Shown piece by piece: positions 1-6,947 of a stretch of DNA of 64,000 nt. Both the position numbers and the translations under genes were made by a program. Numbering within the stretch: position 1 is the first letter of the stretch; each line of letters begins with the position of its first letter. Location: the NCBI GenBank assembly GCA_963722575.1, contig CAVRNR010000022.1, positions 2,046,001 to 2,110,000 on the forward strand, in the 5' to 3' direction. Below the pieces are notes generated by a model. That model worked only from the letters and a program-made list of their open reading frames with translations. It did not search any database and was not told the DNA's origin. This DNA comes from Fen-178 sp963722575 (lineage in GTDB: Bacteria > Acidobacteriota > Terriglobia > Bryobacterales > Bryobacteraceae).

Positions 1-693
1 TACATCCCGGTGGATCTCGATTCCGGCAATCTGCCGGAGAAGTTTCGCGGCGTGGTGTTCTCCAACGAGTTCTTCGATGCGCTGCCGGTGGAGGTCGCTC
101 TGTACCGCGATGGCGCGTTCCGCGAGCAGCGCGTGGCGTTCCAAGACGGGTGGTTCCGTTGGCAGACGGGCGGCGCGGTGCGTGAAGAGGTGGAGCAATA
201 CCTGCGCCGCTGGTTCCCTCCGCCCGAAGAAGGCCGCTGGTACGAAGCCAACCTCGAGGCGCTCGGCTGGATGGAGCGCATCGGCCGTGCGCTCGAATCC
301 GGCTACGCGCTGACGGTGGACTACGGCTACACGCGCGCGGAGTCCGTGCGGTTCCCGGCTGGAACGCTGATGGCGTACCGGAGGCACATGGCGCGGGAGG
401 ATGTGCTCGAGGATCCCGGCGAGCGGGACATCACGGCGCACGTCAACTTCACCGCGCTCGAAGAATGCGGCGCCGCTTGCGGCCTGCGGAGGGAGCGCTT
501 CGAGACGCTGGCGCGGACGATCGTCACCGCCGGCGAGGCCGACCAGTTCGCCGCCGCGTTGAACTCCGGGCCCAGAGGGCACCCCGATGACGAACTGCGG
601 CGGCGCATGCAGCTCAAGACGCTGCTCTTCGGAATGGGGGAGACGTACCGGGTGCTGTTGCAGCTTCGGGAGAACCGGGAGAGAAAAGCCTGA
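1..693 (+). CDS. SAM-dependent methyltransferase, MidA/NDUFAF7 family (5' end missing)
   Basis: The reading frame is open from the first base, so the N-terminus lies outside the window. The visible 230 residues carry the MidA-family hallmark SNEFFDALPVE near the fragment start (about residues 21-31), then a conserved DYGY block and a C-terminal TLLFGMGETYRVLLQLRE-like tail. Bacterial members are class I methyltransferases; the mitochondrial homologue NDUFAF7 methylates an arginine of a complex I subunit, but the bacterial substrate is not established. The SAM-binding glycine motif is in the missing part. Near the 3' end the gene contains one copy of the window's 18-bp GGGCCCAGAGGGCACCCC repeat (568-585), read as GPRGHP. 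Confidence 0.85.
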   Translation, partial: YIPVDLDSGNLPEKFRGVVFSNEFFDALPVEVALYRDGAFREQRVAFQDGWFRWQTGGAVREEVEQYLRRWFPPPEEGRWYEANLEALGWMERIGRALESGYALTVDYGYTRAESVRFPAGTLMAYRRHMAREDVLEDPGERDITAHVNFTALEECGAACGLRRERFETLARTIVTAGEADQFAAALNSGPRGHPDDELRRRMQLKTLLFGMGETYRVLLQLRENRERKA

Positions 694-703
694 AATAATG
701 AAA

Positions 704-726
704 AAGGCCCCGGAAACCGGGGCCTT
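704..726 (-). terminator. Rho-independent terminator for the tiny basic-peptide gene
   Basis: A perfect 10-bp stem (AAGGCCCCGG / CCGGGGCCTT, loop AAA) is followed on the minus strand by a T-run (complement of the A-run at 701-705). It lies 45 nt downstream of the minus-strand small CDS at 771-833. No T-run follows on the plus strand, so it mainly serves the minus strand. Confidence 0.8.
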
Positions 727-770
727 GGGGTAAAACCTGTTTGCATGCCCTGTTCAGGGCAGCGCCATGG

Positions 771-833
771 CTACTTCTTTTTCTTCGGAGCAGCCTTTTT
801 CTTGGCGGGGGCTTTCTTCGTTGCGCTCTTCAT
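771..833 (-). CDS. 20-residue Lys/Ala-rich basic peptide (histone H1-tail-like)
   Basis: ATG at 833-831 to TAG at 773-771 encodes MKSATKKAPAKKK followed by AAPKKKK: 11 of 20 residues are lysine and most of the rest Ala/Pro. A good ribosome-binding site (AGGGAG) sits 8 nt upstream of the ATG on the minus strand, and a perfect intrinsic terminator follows (704-726), so the unit has the layout of an independent gene. The upstream region (840-905) is AT-rich and holds a 7-bp inverted repeat TTGCGAT/ATCGCAA (860-881). Composition matches the Lys/Ala/Pro tails of histone H1-like bacterial nucleoid proteins, so nucleic-acid binding is likely; function is inferred only from composition. Confidence 0.65.
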   Translation of the reverse strand: MKSATKKAPAKKKAAPKKKK

Positions 834-915
834 CGATTGATCTCCCTAAACATCAAATTTTGCGATCCAAAAAAATCGCAATGTGATTCATATATAAGGT
901 TGTTCGCGATGAAAG

Positions 916-2955
916 TCAAGAGAAAAATGCATGCGCGCCATCTTTCGGCGTGTTTCGGCTCGCGCCGAGCCAGCCGAAGGCCAACGCCACCAGCATGGCC
1001 GCGACGCTCATCGCGCGTGTCACGACACTCTCTGTGCCGCCCGTGTACCGCAACGAAATCTCGCAAGGCCCATCGCAGTCCGGCTCAATCGCCATCAGCC
1101 CAATCGCATCGGGGCGGATCGGCTGGCGCTTGCCATTCGCGTAAGCCTCCCAGCCCCGATCGTAGGTGACCTGGACGGCAACCACTTGCCCGCGCTCCAC
1201 GGTCGCGCGGATTTCCGCTTCGCTCATTCCCTTCCACTGAAACGTGGCGGGCGGATACCTGGAATCTTCCAGCGCCGCTACATACGGCTCCACGGGTTCG
1301 ATGTCCAGGCCGTGGATGGGTGTTCGCTTCACCACAGCGGCGGCTGGGATCGCGTGCGCGAGCGATGCCGATCGGCTGGGCACTTCATAGATGGCGTCGT
1401 CGCCCTCGCGCCAGAGCAGCGGCAAAACACCGTCGAACTTGCGGGGGTTCGCGAAGGCTTGGTAAGGATCCGTGCTCTTCGGCCCCGACACGGCAATGGC
1501 GTGCGTTCCGAACGCCTTCAACCACTCGACCGAAACTTCGGTGCCGCGGGCGGCGGCGTCCGTGCCGCTTTGAATCTGGAACACCGCGCCAGGAATGAGC
1601 CGGTTCACCGCGAACTGAATGTGCCCGCCCTGAAACTGGGGATTATCGGTGAAGACGTTATACAGAAACGAACTCGATCCGGCGATGAACGCCCGCTCCC
1701 CAGGCCGGTTCCGGTCCATCCATTTCGCAATCTTGTACTCGCTGAGGCGGCCCGGTTCCACCGAGCGGATCAAACCCCGCGCGTAGTTGACCGAGTGGAC
1801 CGTCTGCACGCCCAGTCCGATCATGACAGCCACCGCTGCGGCCAAGCGCACGCGCCGCGGAAGCCGGTCCAGGATGGCCGCCCCGCCGAACACCACCGCC
1901 AGCGGCAGCGCCAGGTCCATCTCCAACTGGTAACGGGAGGGCTGAGGGATGAGCGCCACCTGCCACGCGTACCAGGCCGCCACGATGGCGGTGGGAACGT
2001 ATCCAAAGAGCGCGAAGAATTGCACGTGCGCGGACACCTTGGCCCGCCGCAGGACAAACCATAACAGCACATAGCCGCCGCTCAGAATTGCCAGCGTGGC
2101 CCAGCACGCCGCGTTGTATCGAAAATCGCCGCCCGCGGTGGGATTCGTCAAAATCGCTCGCATCATGCTGGGACTCATCCACGGAGCGATCCAGCAAAAA
2201 CTCACGACTCCAATTGCCGCCACGGTCAACGGCGCCTTCCACCATGGCTGGGGCCGAAAGGCCAGCAGCCAGCAGACGAGCGCCACTCCCAGCGAGACAA
2301 TTCCGAATGCGTTGCTCAGAACCACGCCCGCCGTCAGAACGCCGGCCAGGATTTTCCATTTCACCGCGTCGGTGGTCAGCGCACGAACAAAGCACACCAT
2401 GGCGACTGGCAGCAAAGCCAGCGCCAAGGTATGCGGAGCTTCGCCCCAGTACACCAGAATTTGCAGGCGGCGGAGATTCAGCGCGCCCCCCGCGTCCGCC
2501 CGGATGGCGGGCACCAGCAGAGCCGAAACCGGCAAACACGAGTAGGCCAGCCCGGCGACGAAACTCGCGGCCAGCCGGCGGCTGAGCTTGAGCGCCATCC
2601 AAAACACAGCCACGGCGCTGAACGCGTAAATTCCCGCCGTCACCATGTGAAACGATCTCGCGGCCGACCATCCCCTCAACAAGCTGAAGGCCGCGACCAT
2701 CCAATGCAACAGCGGCAGATACGTATTTTCAAAAGGCATCCCCGCGTTCCACAGCGGCCACCACTTCCAATCGCCCGGGTGCTGGGCCATCACGCGGGCA
2801 ATCGCAATGAAAGTCCCTTCGATGGACCCGTTGTAAGCCGAATACTCCACGCCAAACAACGGCGCCGCGATGATGAGGTTGACGGCCGCCAGCGCCAACA
2901 CCGACAGCGCCACCCACGCCCGGCGAAAACGCATAGAGCGCCGATTATCGGTCAC
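916..2955 (-). CDS. Polytopic membrane protein, PTPS-related / glycosyltransferase-like family
   Basis: 679 residues with about a dozen hydrophobic segments, starting with one at residues 12-32. The N-terminal loop (GSIEGTFIAIARVMAQ, then WKWWPLWNAGMPFENTYLP) is typical of large integral membrane proteins annotated as 6-pyruvoyl-tetrahydropterin-synthase-related or GT-C-like. The C-terminal ~220 residues are soluble and beta-rich. The start is GTG at 2955, overlapping the TGA of the upstream gene (GTGA), which implies translational coupling; an internal ATG seven codons downstream is an alternative. A lipid-linked sugar transfer role is possible but unproven. Confidence 0.75.
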   Translation of the reverse strand: MTDNRRSMRFRRAWVALSVLALAAVNLIIAAPLFGVEYSAYNGSIEGTFIAIARVMAQHPGDWKWWPLWNAGMPFENTYLPLLHWMVAAFSLLRGWSAARSFHMVTAGIYAFSAVAVFWMALKLSRRLAASFVAGLAYSCLPVSALLVPAIRADAGGALNLRRLQILVYWGEAPHTLALALLPVAMVCFVRALTTDAVKWKILAGVLTAGVVLSNAFGIVSLGVALVCWLLAFRPQPWWKAPLTVAAIGVVSFCWIAPWMSPSMMRAILTNPTAGGDFRYNAACWATLAILSGGYVLLWFVLRRAKVSAHVQFFALFGYVPTAIVAAWYAWQVALIPQPSRYQLEMDLALPLAVVFGGAAILDRLPRRVRLAAAVAVMIGLGVQTVHSVNYARGLIRSVEPGRLSEYKIAKWMDRNRPGERAFIAGSSSFLYNVFTDNPQFQGGHIQFAVNRLIPGAVFQIQSGTDAAARGTEVSVEWLKAFGTHAIAVSGPKSTDPYQAFANPRKFDGVLPLLWREGDDAIYEVPSRSASLAHAIPAAAVVKRTPIHGLDIEPVEPYVAALEDSRYPPATFQWKGMSEAEIRATVERGQVVAVQVTYDRGWEAYANGKRQPIRPDAIGLMAIEPDCDGPCEISLRYTGGTESVVTRAMSVAAMLVALAFGWLGASRNTPKDGAHAFFS

Positions 2956-3896
2956 TGTCGCTCCTCACCTTCCCACCACCGCAGTACCCGCAGCGCTCGC
3001 AGCGTGTTCCAGCGGCTGGGCTCGCCCAGGTTCTCCAGTTCAAAGAAGGTTTTGCCGGGAAAACGGTTCTGGAGCAGCCATCGGCCATCGTCCTTCCGCC
3101 GGGCTTGGACCAGCATGATGGCCTCTTCCAGCCGCGTGTCGCGTCGCGCACCACACTCCCGAAAGTAGTCGAGGCCGCGCAGGACGTCGTAGTGCCAGCG
3201 CGGCGGGAATGAGAAGCGCGTCATCGCGTGCTGCACGATGTTGCCGGTCCGGTGCGACCGGAACAGCCGGCGTACCAGCAGAAACTCGCGGCCGCGCGCC
3301 TGGGCCGCGCGAACCGCGCCGGACTTCCGGGACCTCTCGTATTCCAGCAGCCCTTCCAGCGCCGAAATCGTGGTGTGAAACGAGCCGTGCGTCGCGCCGC
3401 CATAGCCCGGCATGGCGCGGCAATTCCAGCCGCCGTCGGACATGTGCTGCGCGGCGACGTGCTCCGCCAACCGGTCCACGCGCGGATCGTCCATTCCAAA
3501 CCAGCAGAGCACCGCCAGCAGCATACCGCTGACGCAAGTCTCGCTGCGCTTGTGCGAGTGGGGCCAGAAGTTGATGCCGCCATCGTCCCAGAAGCCCGCG
3601 TCGAGCAGCACCTGGCACGCCCGCATGGCTTGCGGATGGCCCGGCGCCAGCCCCAGGCTGCGCAACAGCACCATGGTGTAAGTGGTCGAGGTCCACTTGG
3701 GCGTGTAGATGCCGCCGCCCCATCGGCCGTCGGCGTCCTGAAGCGACAGCAGCCGCGCCCCCCAACCCGTATCGGCGACGCGGCGCTGCTCGCGTCGGAC
3801 GGTTCGCTCCGCCGCCCCCTTAAGATCGCGCAACGCCTGCCAGCGGATGGCGGGGTCGCCTTCCAGCAGCCATTTCAAAACTGTATCTGTGGGCAT
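2952..3896 (-). CDS. Terpenoid-cyclase/prenyltransferase-fold protein (squalene-cyclase-like repeats)
   Basis: 314 residues. Repeats of the type LQDADGRWGGG (about 53-63), DDGGINFW (about 103-110) and MSDGGWNC (about 151-158) match the QW-like alpha/alpha-toroid repeats of squalene cyclases and prenyltransferases. The catalytic DXDD of true squalene-hopene cyclases is not seen and the protein is half their length, so enzymatic cyclase activity is unlikely. No signal peptide. It is the first gene of a two-gene operon with the membrane protein that overlaps its stop codon. Function unknown. Confidence 0.7.
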   Translation of the reverse strand: MPTDTVLKWLLEGDPAIRWQALRDLKGAAERTVRREQRRVADTGWGARLLSLQDADGRWGGGIYTPKWTSTTYTMVLLRSLGLAPGHPQAMRACQVLLDAGFWDDGGINFWPHSHKRSETCVSGMLLAVLCWFGMDDPRVDRLAEHVAAQHMSDGGWNCRAMPGYGGATHGSFHTTISALEGLLEYERSRKSGAVRAAQARGREFLLVRRLFRSHRTGNIVQHAMTRFSFPPRWHYDVLRGLDYFRECGARRDTRLEEAIMLVQARRKDDGRWLLQNRFPGKTFFELENLGEPSRWNTLRALRVLRWWEGEERQ

Positions 3897-4033
3897 TCGG
3901 AGCTATTGTACCGGCTGCTACACTGAAAAGGCTCTGGCGGGCCGAGACCGGCCGTGAACCAGCCGGGCCACTGTCCACCATATTCGACTCGCATGACGGA
4001 TTCCTACATAATACGAAGGAGCGGAGAATTCAA

Positions 4034-4339
4034 ATGACCCTGAGTTCAGGTGTGGTGCTTCCGGTCGAGAGCATCGCCGAGTTGTGCCGGCGCTTTCACG
4101 TCAAGGAGCTCTCGGTGTTTGGCTCGGCCGCGCACGGGGATATGCGAGACGACAGTGACATCGACATCATGGTTGAATTCGAGCCTGACGCGCGGATCGG
4201 GCTGCTGAAGTTCGAGGCTTTGAGCGAGGAGCTTGAAATCTTGCTCGCCCGCAAGGTTGATTTGGTGACCAAACGTGGCCTAAAGCCGTGGATACGTCCG
4301 CACGTCCTCAAAGAGGCCCGGATTGTCTATGCGGCATGA
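4034..4339 (+). CDS. mntA: MntA-type minimal nucleotidyltransferase antitoxin
   Basis: 101 residues with the nucleotidyltransferase signature GSAAHGDMRDDSDIDIMVEF (about residues 31-50): GS motif plus the catalytic DxD pair, and a third acidic position near KVDLV. This is the MNT partner of HEPN/MNT toxin-antitoxin pairs; known MntA proteins silence HepT by AMPylating a tyrosine near its RNase site. Upstream AAGGAGCGGAG gives a good ribosome-binding site. The partner hepT begins 11 nt before this stop codon but is internally deleted, so the antitoxin is probably an orphan. Confidence 0.85.
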   Translation: MTLSSGVVLPVESIAELCRRFHVKELSVFGSAAHGDMRDDSDIDIMVEFEPDARIGLLKFEALSEELEILLARKVDLVTKRGLKPWIRPHVLKEARIVYAA

Positions 4340-4591
4340 GGCGTCGCTCCTTAAAGACATTCTTGCTGCGTGATTGGCGAAGCCGTCAACCGCCTCTCGC
4401 CGAAACTCCGGGAACGTCACCCTGAAGTGCCATGGCAGCGGATTGTGGCCATCCGGCATCGGATTGTGCACGCGTATTTCGATCTGGATTGGCAGATCCT
4501 GTGGGACGCCTCGAGGGACGATATCCCCGGACTGCGCAAACAGATCTCGGCTATACTGGAAAACGAGTTCTCTGGAAAGGACTCGCCGTAA
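4329..4591 (+). pseudogene. hepT: HepT (HEPN RNase toxin) with internal deletion and frameshift
   Basis: ATG at 4329 encodes MRHEASLLKDILAA, the standard HepT N-terminus, then hits TGA at 4371. The rest of HepT resumes in another frame from 4370 (VIGEAVNRLSPKLRERHPEVPW, then RIVAIRHRIVHAYFD) to 4591. About 30-35 residues that normally link these blocks are missing, consistent with a deletion of about 100 bp at 4369/4370. The HEPN catalytic R-x4-H (RHRIVH) survives in the downstream fragment. A GTG at 4370 could start a truncated protein, but it would lack the first helices. Confidence 0.8.
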
Positions 4592-4627
4592 TCCCTTGCC
4601 GGGCTGCTTCACTGATAAGCCGGCCTG

Positions 4628-4951
4628 TCACGCAGGAACGCGCTCGCGGTGGCTCAACCTGGGTAGTGCTGCTATAGACCTCCCTACTTTCTTCTGGGCG
4701 ATGCGCAGCTCGTAGAGGCTCTGGAGGTTGAGCCAGAATTCCGCACTCGTGCCAAAGAAGTGGGCCAGACGCAAGGCCGTGTCCCCGGTGATGGCGCGCT
4801 GCGCATTCAAGATGCCGGTGATGCGATTGGTCGGCACATCCAGCTTGCGCGCCAGCTCGGCTGCGCTCATCTTGAGTTCTTTCAATTCTTCGGCCAGGTG
4901 TTCCCCCGGATGTATCGCGGTCACGTCGGTCCTCCTAATGATAGTCGACAA
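4628..4951 (-). CDS. higA: HigA-family antitoxin (XRE HTH)
   Basis: 107 residues. HPGEHLAEELKELKMSAAEL followed by ARKLDVPTNRITGILNAQR is the HigA/VapI helix-turn-helix, then GDTALRLAHFFGTSAEFWLNLQ, a family hallmark. It lies just downstream of higB in the toxin-first order normal for higBA. The Shine-Dalgarno AGGAGG precedes the start. HigA binds HigB and represses the operon by binding an inverted repeat; a perfect candidate operator lies upstream of higB (5233-5262). The start may be one of several codons before the conserved TAIHPGEH. Confidence 0.9.
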   Translation of the reverse strand: MSTIIRRTDVTAIHPGEHLAEELKELKMSAAELARKLDVPTNRITGILNAQRAITGDTALRLAHFFGTSAEFWLNLQSLYELRIAQKKVGRSIAALPRLSHRERVPA

Positions 4952-4954
4952 TCT

Positions 4955-5218
4955 CTACGTTCGACGGCCCGGCGCTCCGTCTGGCCATTCAAAACAGATC
5001 CTCCACCGGTCGTTGATACGGATGCTGTACTGTCCCTTACGATCGCCCGCCAGCGCTTCGAAACGGTTGCCGGGCAGGGCTGCGAGGTCCTTGACCGGCA
5101 TAGCCGCTTCCAGCCGGTCGAGCTTCAAGCGCGCCGGCAGGTCGATTCCAGAGAATGCTTTCACCCGCTGTCCAGCCGCGAAATCTCTCGTGCGCCTGTC
5201 TCGACAGCCGACGATCAT
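4955..5218 (-). CDS. higB: HigB-family mRNA interferase toxin, C-terminus frameshifted
   Basis: 87 residues of RelE-superfamily HigB: MIVGCRDRRTRDFAAG, then GNRFEALAGDRKGQYSIRI and NDRWRICFEWPDGAPG. The frame ends at 4955, but the family's usual C-terminus NVEIVDYH plus stop is encoded immediately downstream in the next frame (stop at 4935). Inserting one C in the GGCC near 4967 would restore GPSNVEIVDYH. The toxin is therefore probably missing its last ~9 residues, including the conserved Tyr-His that contributes to catalysis in RelE-like HigB. The ATG lies 5 nt after a -10 box, so the mRNA is predicted to be leaderless. Confidence 0.85.
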   Translation of the reverse strand: MIVGCRDRRTRDFAAGQRVKAFSGIDLPARLKLDRLEAAMPVKDLAALPGNRFEALAGDRKGQYSIRINDRWRICFEWPDGAPGRRT

Positions 5219-5223
5219 CTTTC

Positions 5224-5262
5224 AAAATACCATTCGTTATGCGTTACGTCAAGCATAACGAA
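5224..5262 (-). promoter_or_regulatory. higBA promoter overlapped by HigA operator
   Basis: On the minus strand TTGACG and TATTTT are separated by exactly 17 nt. A perfect inverted repeat TTCGTTATGC-N10-GCATAACGAA (5233-5262) brackets the -35 box, with its second arm in the -35/-10 spacer. Binding of HigA there would block RNA polymerase. The -10 ends 5 nt before the higB ATG. Confidence 0.75.
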
Positions 5263-5590
5263 GCCCGGCAGGCTCGGCTCCCACGCGACCAGGCGGTGGG
5301 TGGAGACTCGAATCGCCGGCGCGCTCCAACTTCGGTTCGGAGACTGAATAAAGGGCAGCCCGGCGCGGAAACGGGCCAACGACTACGAACTTCACGGGAG
5401 TGATCTCCCAGATCGCCGTCTTGGGCCAGTTTCCGAGAAGCCCACTGTCGAGGAAGCGCCCTCCCGGGTGCGTGCCTGCGCTCTCACGAAGAAGGCCAAC
5501 CAACGGTATGCGAGGCCGTTGCCTATTAGGTCAGCGCCGATGAAAACGTGCGGACTTGAAATGATGACACCGCATGGGACATCATAGGTC
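5263..5590. other. Intergenic stretch without a convincing gene
   Basis: Between the higBA operator and the protease gene. Two overlapping minus-strand frames contain coding-like peptides (VFIGADLIGNGLAYRWLAFF in one, GNWPKTAIWEITPVKFVVVG in another), which could be a frameshifted relic, but no family was recognised. No terminator or repeat was seen. Confidence 0.4.
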
Positions 5591-6373
5591 ATGAGGCCAA
5601 ACACTGCGGGATTGCACGCGCTTGCGCTTGCCTTGTTGCTGTTCCCCCTGCGTGCCGCGCTGGCGCAAGATGCGGTTCCTGTGGAAATCCTGAATCGCAC
5701 GCTCCTAATCCAGAATGGAGATATATTTGGAACGGCGTTTGCCCTCGACTATGAGGGCACCCTGTACATCGTGACCGCAAGGCATGTCGTCGAGGGATTG
5801 CCCGAAACCAAGGCGGTCATTCACGTATACCGTGCCAGGAAGCCGTACGAGATCGCGACGACCAGGACTCTCTTCCCCGCATCGAAGGACGTTGACATTG
5901 CTGTCTTCGACACGGGCGAAAAGGTCGAGCACCCATTTCAAATCAAGAGTGTGGAAATGGGAGGCGTGATGATGGGACAGCAAGTATGGTTCCTGGGCTA
6001 TCCCTATGGCTTGGAAAGCCGCTTCAGCGGTGGTGAGAACCGCCCCAAAGGTGAAGCCCCCGTCACCGCGGCTCCGTTCATTAAGAGGGGAACGATGTCC
6101 GCGATTGACGGCACCAACCCTGATGCAGTTGTACTTTACATTGATGGATTCAACAATCCTGGCTTTTCCGGCGGCCCCATTGTTTATTGGGATTTGAGTA
6201 AGCACACGTATGGAATCGTCGGCGTAGTGCAGGGCTACAGAGCGGACAATGCTAAGGTTGTGGTCAATGGAAAGCAGGCAGAATCAAATGTGCTGGTCAA
6301 CTCCGGCATTCTGATAGGCTACAGCATCGATCACGCTATTCAGGCCATTAAGCAGAGCCGAACCCGAGAGTAG
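5591..6373 (+). CDS. Secreted trypsin-like serine protease (S1/HtrA-like core)
   Basis: 260 residues with a signal peptide (MRPNTAGLHALALALLLFPL, cleavage near AALAQ). The catalytic triad is visible: His in TARHVVEG (about 62), Asp in DVDIAVFD (about 100), Ser in NNPGFSGGPIVYW (about 197). The second half continues with GIVGVVQGYRAD as in Trypsin_2 domains. There is no PDZ domain, unlike DegP/DegQ. Probably a periplasmic protease of unknown target. Stands alone between the higBA patch and rfaE2. Confidence 0.8.
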   Translation: MRPNTAGLHALALALLLFPLRAALAQDAVPVEILNRTLLIQNGDIFGTAFALDYEGTLYIVTARHVVEGLPETKAVIHVYRARKPYEIATTRTLFPASKDVDIAVFDTGEKVEHPFQIKSVEMGGVMMGQQVWFLGYPYGLESRFSGGENRPKGEAPVTAAPFIKRGTMSAIDGTNPDAVVLYIDGFNNPGFSGGPIVYWDLSKHTYGIVGVVQGYRADNAKVVVNGKQAESNVLVNSGILIGYSIDHAIQAIKQSRTRE

Positions 6374-6460
6374 CGCTACGGGCGAAGAACGGGCTTTCTG
6401 GAAAATGGCCGCTCCGTGGAACCCATGCCCCCATCTGGCATTTGGACCCCTTCTCCCGGC

Positions 6461-6469
6461 TGCTACACT
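6461..6469 (+). promoter_or_regulatory. Extended -10 promoter for rfaE2-mfd
   Basis: TGCTACACT (TG-n-TACACT, an extended -10) ends 7 nt before the GTG at 6477, predicting a leaderless or nearly leaderless transcript. A very similar sequence (GGCTGCTACACTGAAA) occurs at about 3910-3926. Confidence 0.5.
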
Positions 6470-6476
6470 GAAATCG

Positions 6477-6947
6477 GTGGGCCAGTTCTACAGCCGCGCG
6501 GAACTCCTCGAACAGCGCCAGCGCTGGAAGCGCGCGGGCAAGACTGTGGTCTTTACCAACGGCTGCTATGACCTGCTGCACCCCGGCCACATACGGCTTC
6601 TGGAGCAGGCCCGCTCGCTCGGGGACGTTCTCATTTTGGCATTGAACTCCGATGCCAGTACGCGGCGCGCCAAGGGACCGGACCGGCCGCTCATCGCCGA
6701 AAAGGAACGCGCGGAACTGGTCTTAGCCCTGGAAGCGGTCGACGCGGTCACTCTGTTCGACGAGGATACGCCGCGCGAGTTGATTGCGTTGGTTTTGCCG
6801 GATGTCCTCGTCAAGGGCGCGGACTGGTCGCACTTTGTCGCGGGCCGGGAAGAAGTGGAAGCCGCCGGCGGCAAGGTGCTCACCCTGGCTTTGGAACCCG
6901 GATATTCTACTACTAATATTGTCGAAAGACTACTCAGCCAAACTTGA
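6477..6947 (+). CDS. rfaE2: D-glycero-beta-D-manno-heptose 1-phosphate adenylyltransferase
   Basis: Cytidylyltransferase-fold enzyme that adenylylates heptose-1-phosphate to ADP-heptose for LPS inner core. Motifs: VVFTNGCYDLLHPGHIRLLE (HxGH nucleotide-binding motif), then LILALNSDAS and the C-terminal YSTTNIVERL, where family members have STT+I+. About 156 residues, the length of a stand-alone HldE C-terminal domain; the HldE kinase half is not in the window. I prefer the GTG at 6477 because homology starts there and a -10 box lies just upstream; an ATG at 6405 would add 24 unrelated residues. Its stop overlaps the mfd TTG start. A heptosyltransferase-like gene lies at 22.7 kb. Confidence 0.85.
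   Translation: MGQFYSRAELLEQRQRWKRAGKTVVFTNGCYDLLHPGHIRLLEQARSLGDVLILALNSDASTRRAKGPDRPLIAEKERAELVLALEAVDAVTLFDEDTPRELIALVLPDVLVKGADWSHFVAGREEVEAAGGKVLTLALEPGYSTTNIVERLLSQT

Noticed and set aside
327..746. Long minus-strand open frame across the methyltransferase
   Set aside because: Shadow of a high-GC gene; Ser/Arg-rich, no RBS, overlaps the terminator.
5392..5700. Possible decayed minus-strand gene between higBA and the protease
   Set aside because: Two frames give coding-like peptides but no family, start or RBS could be recognised.
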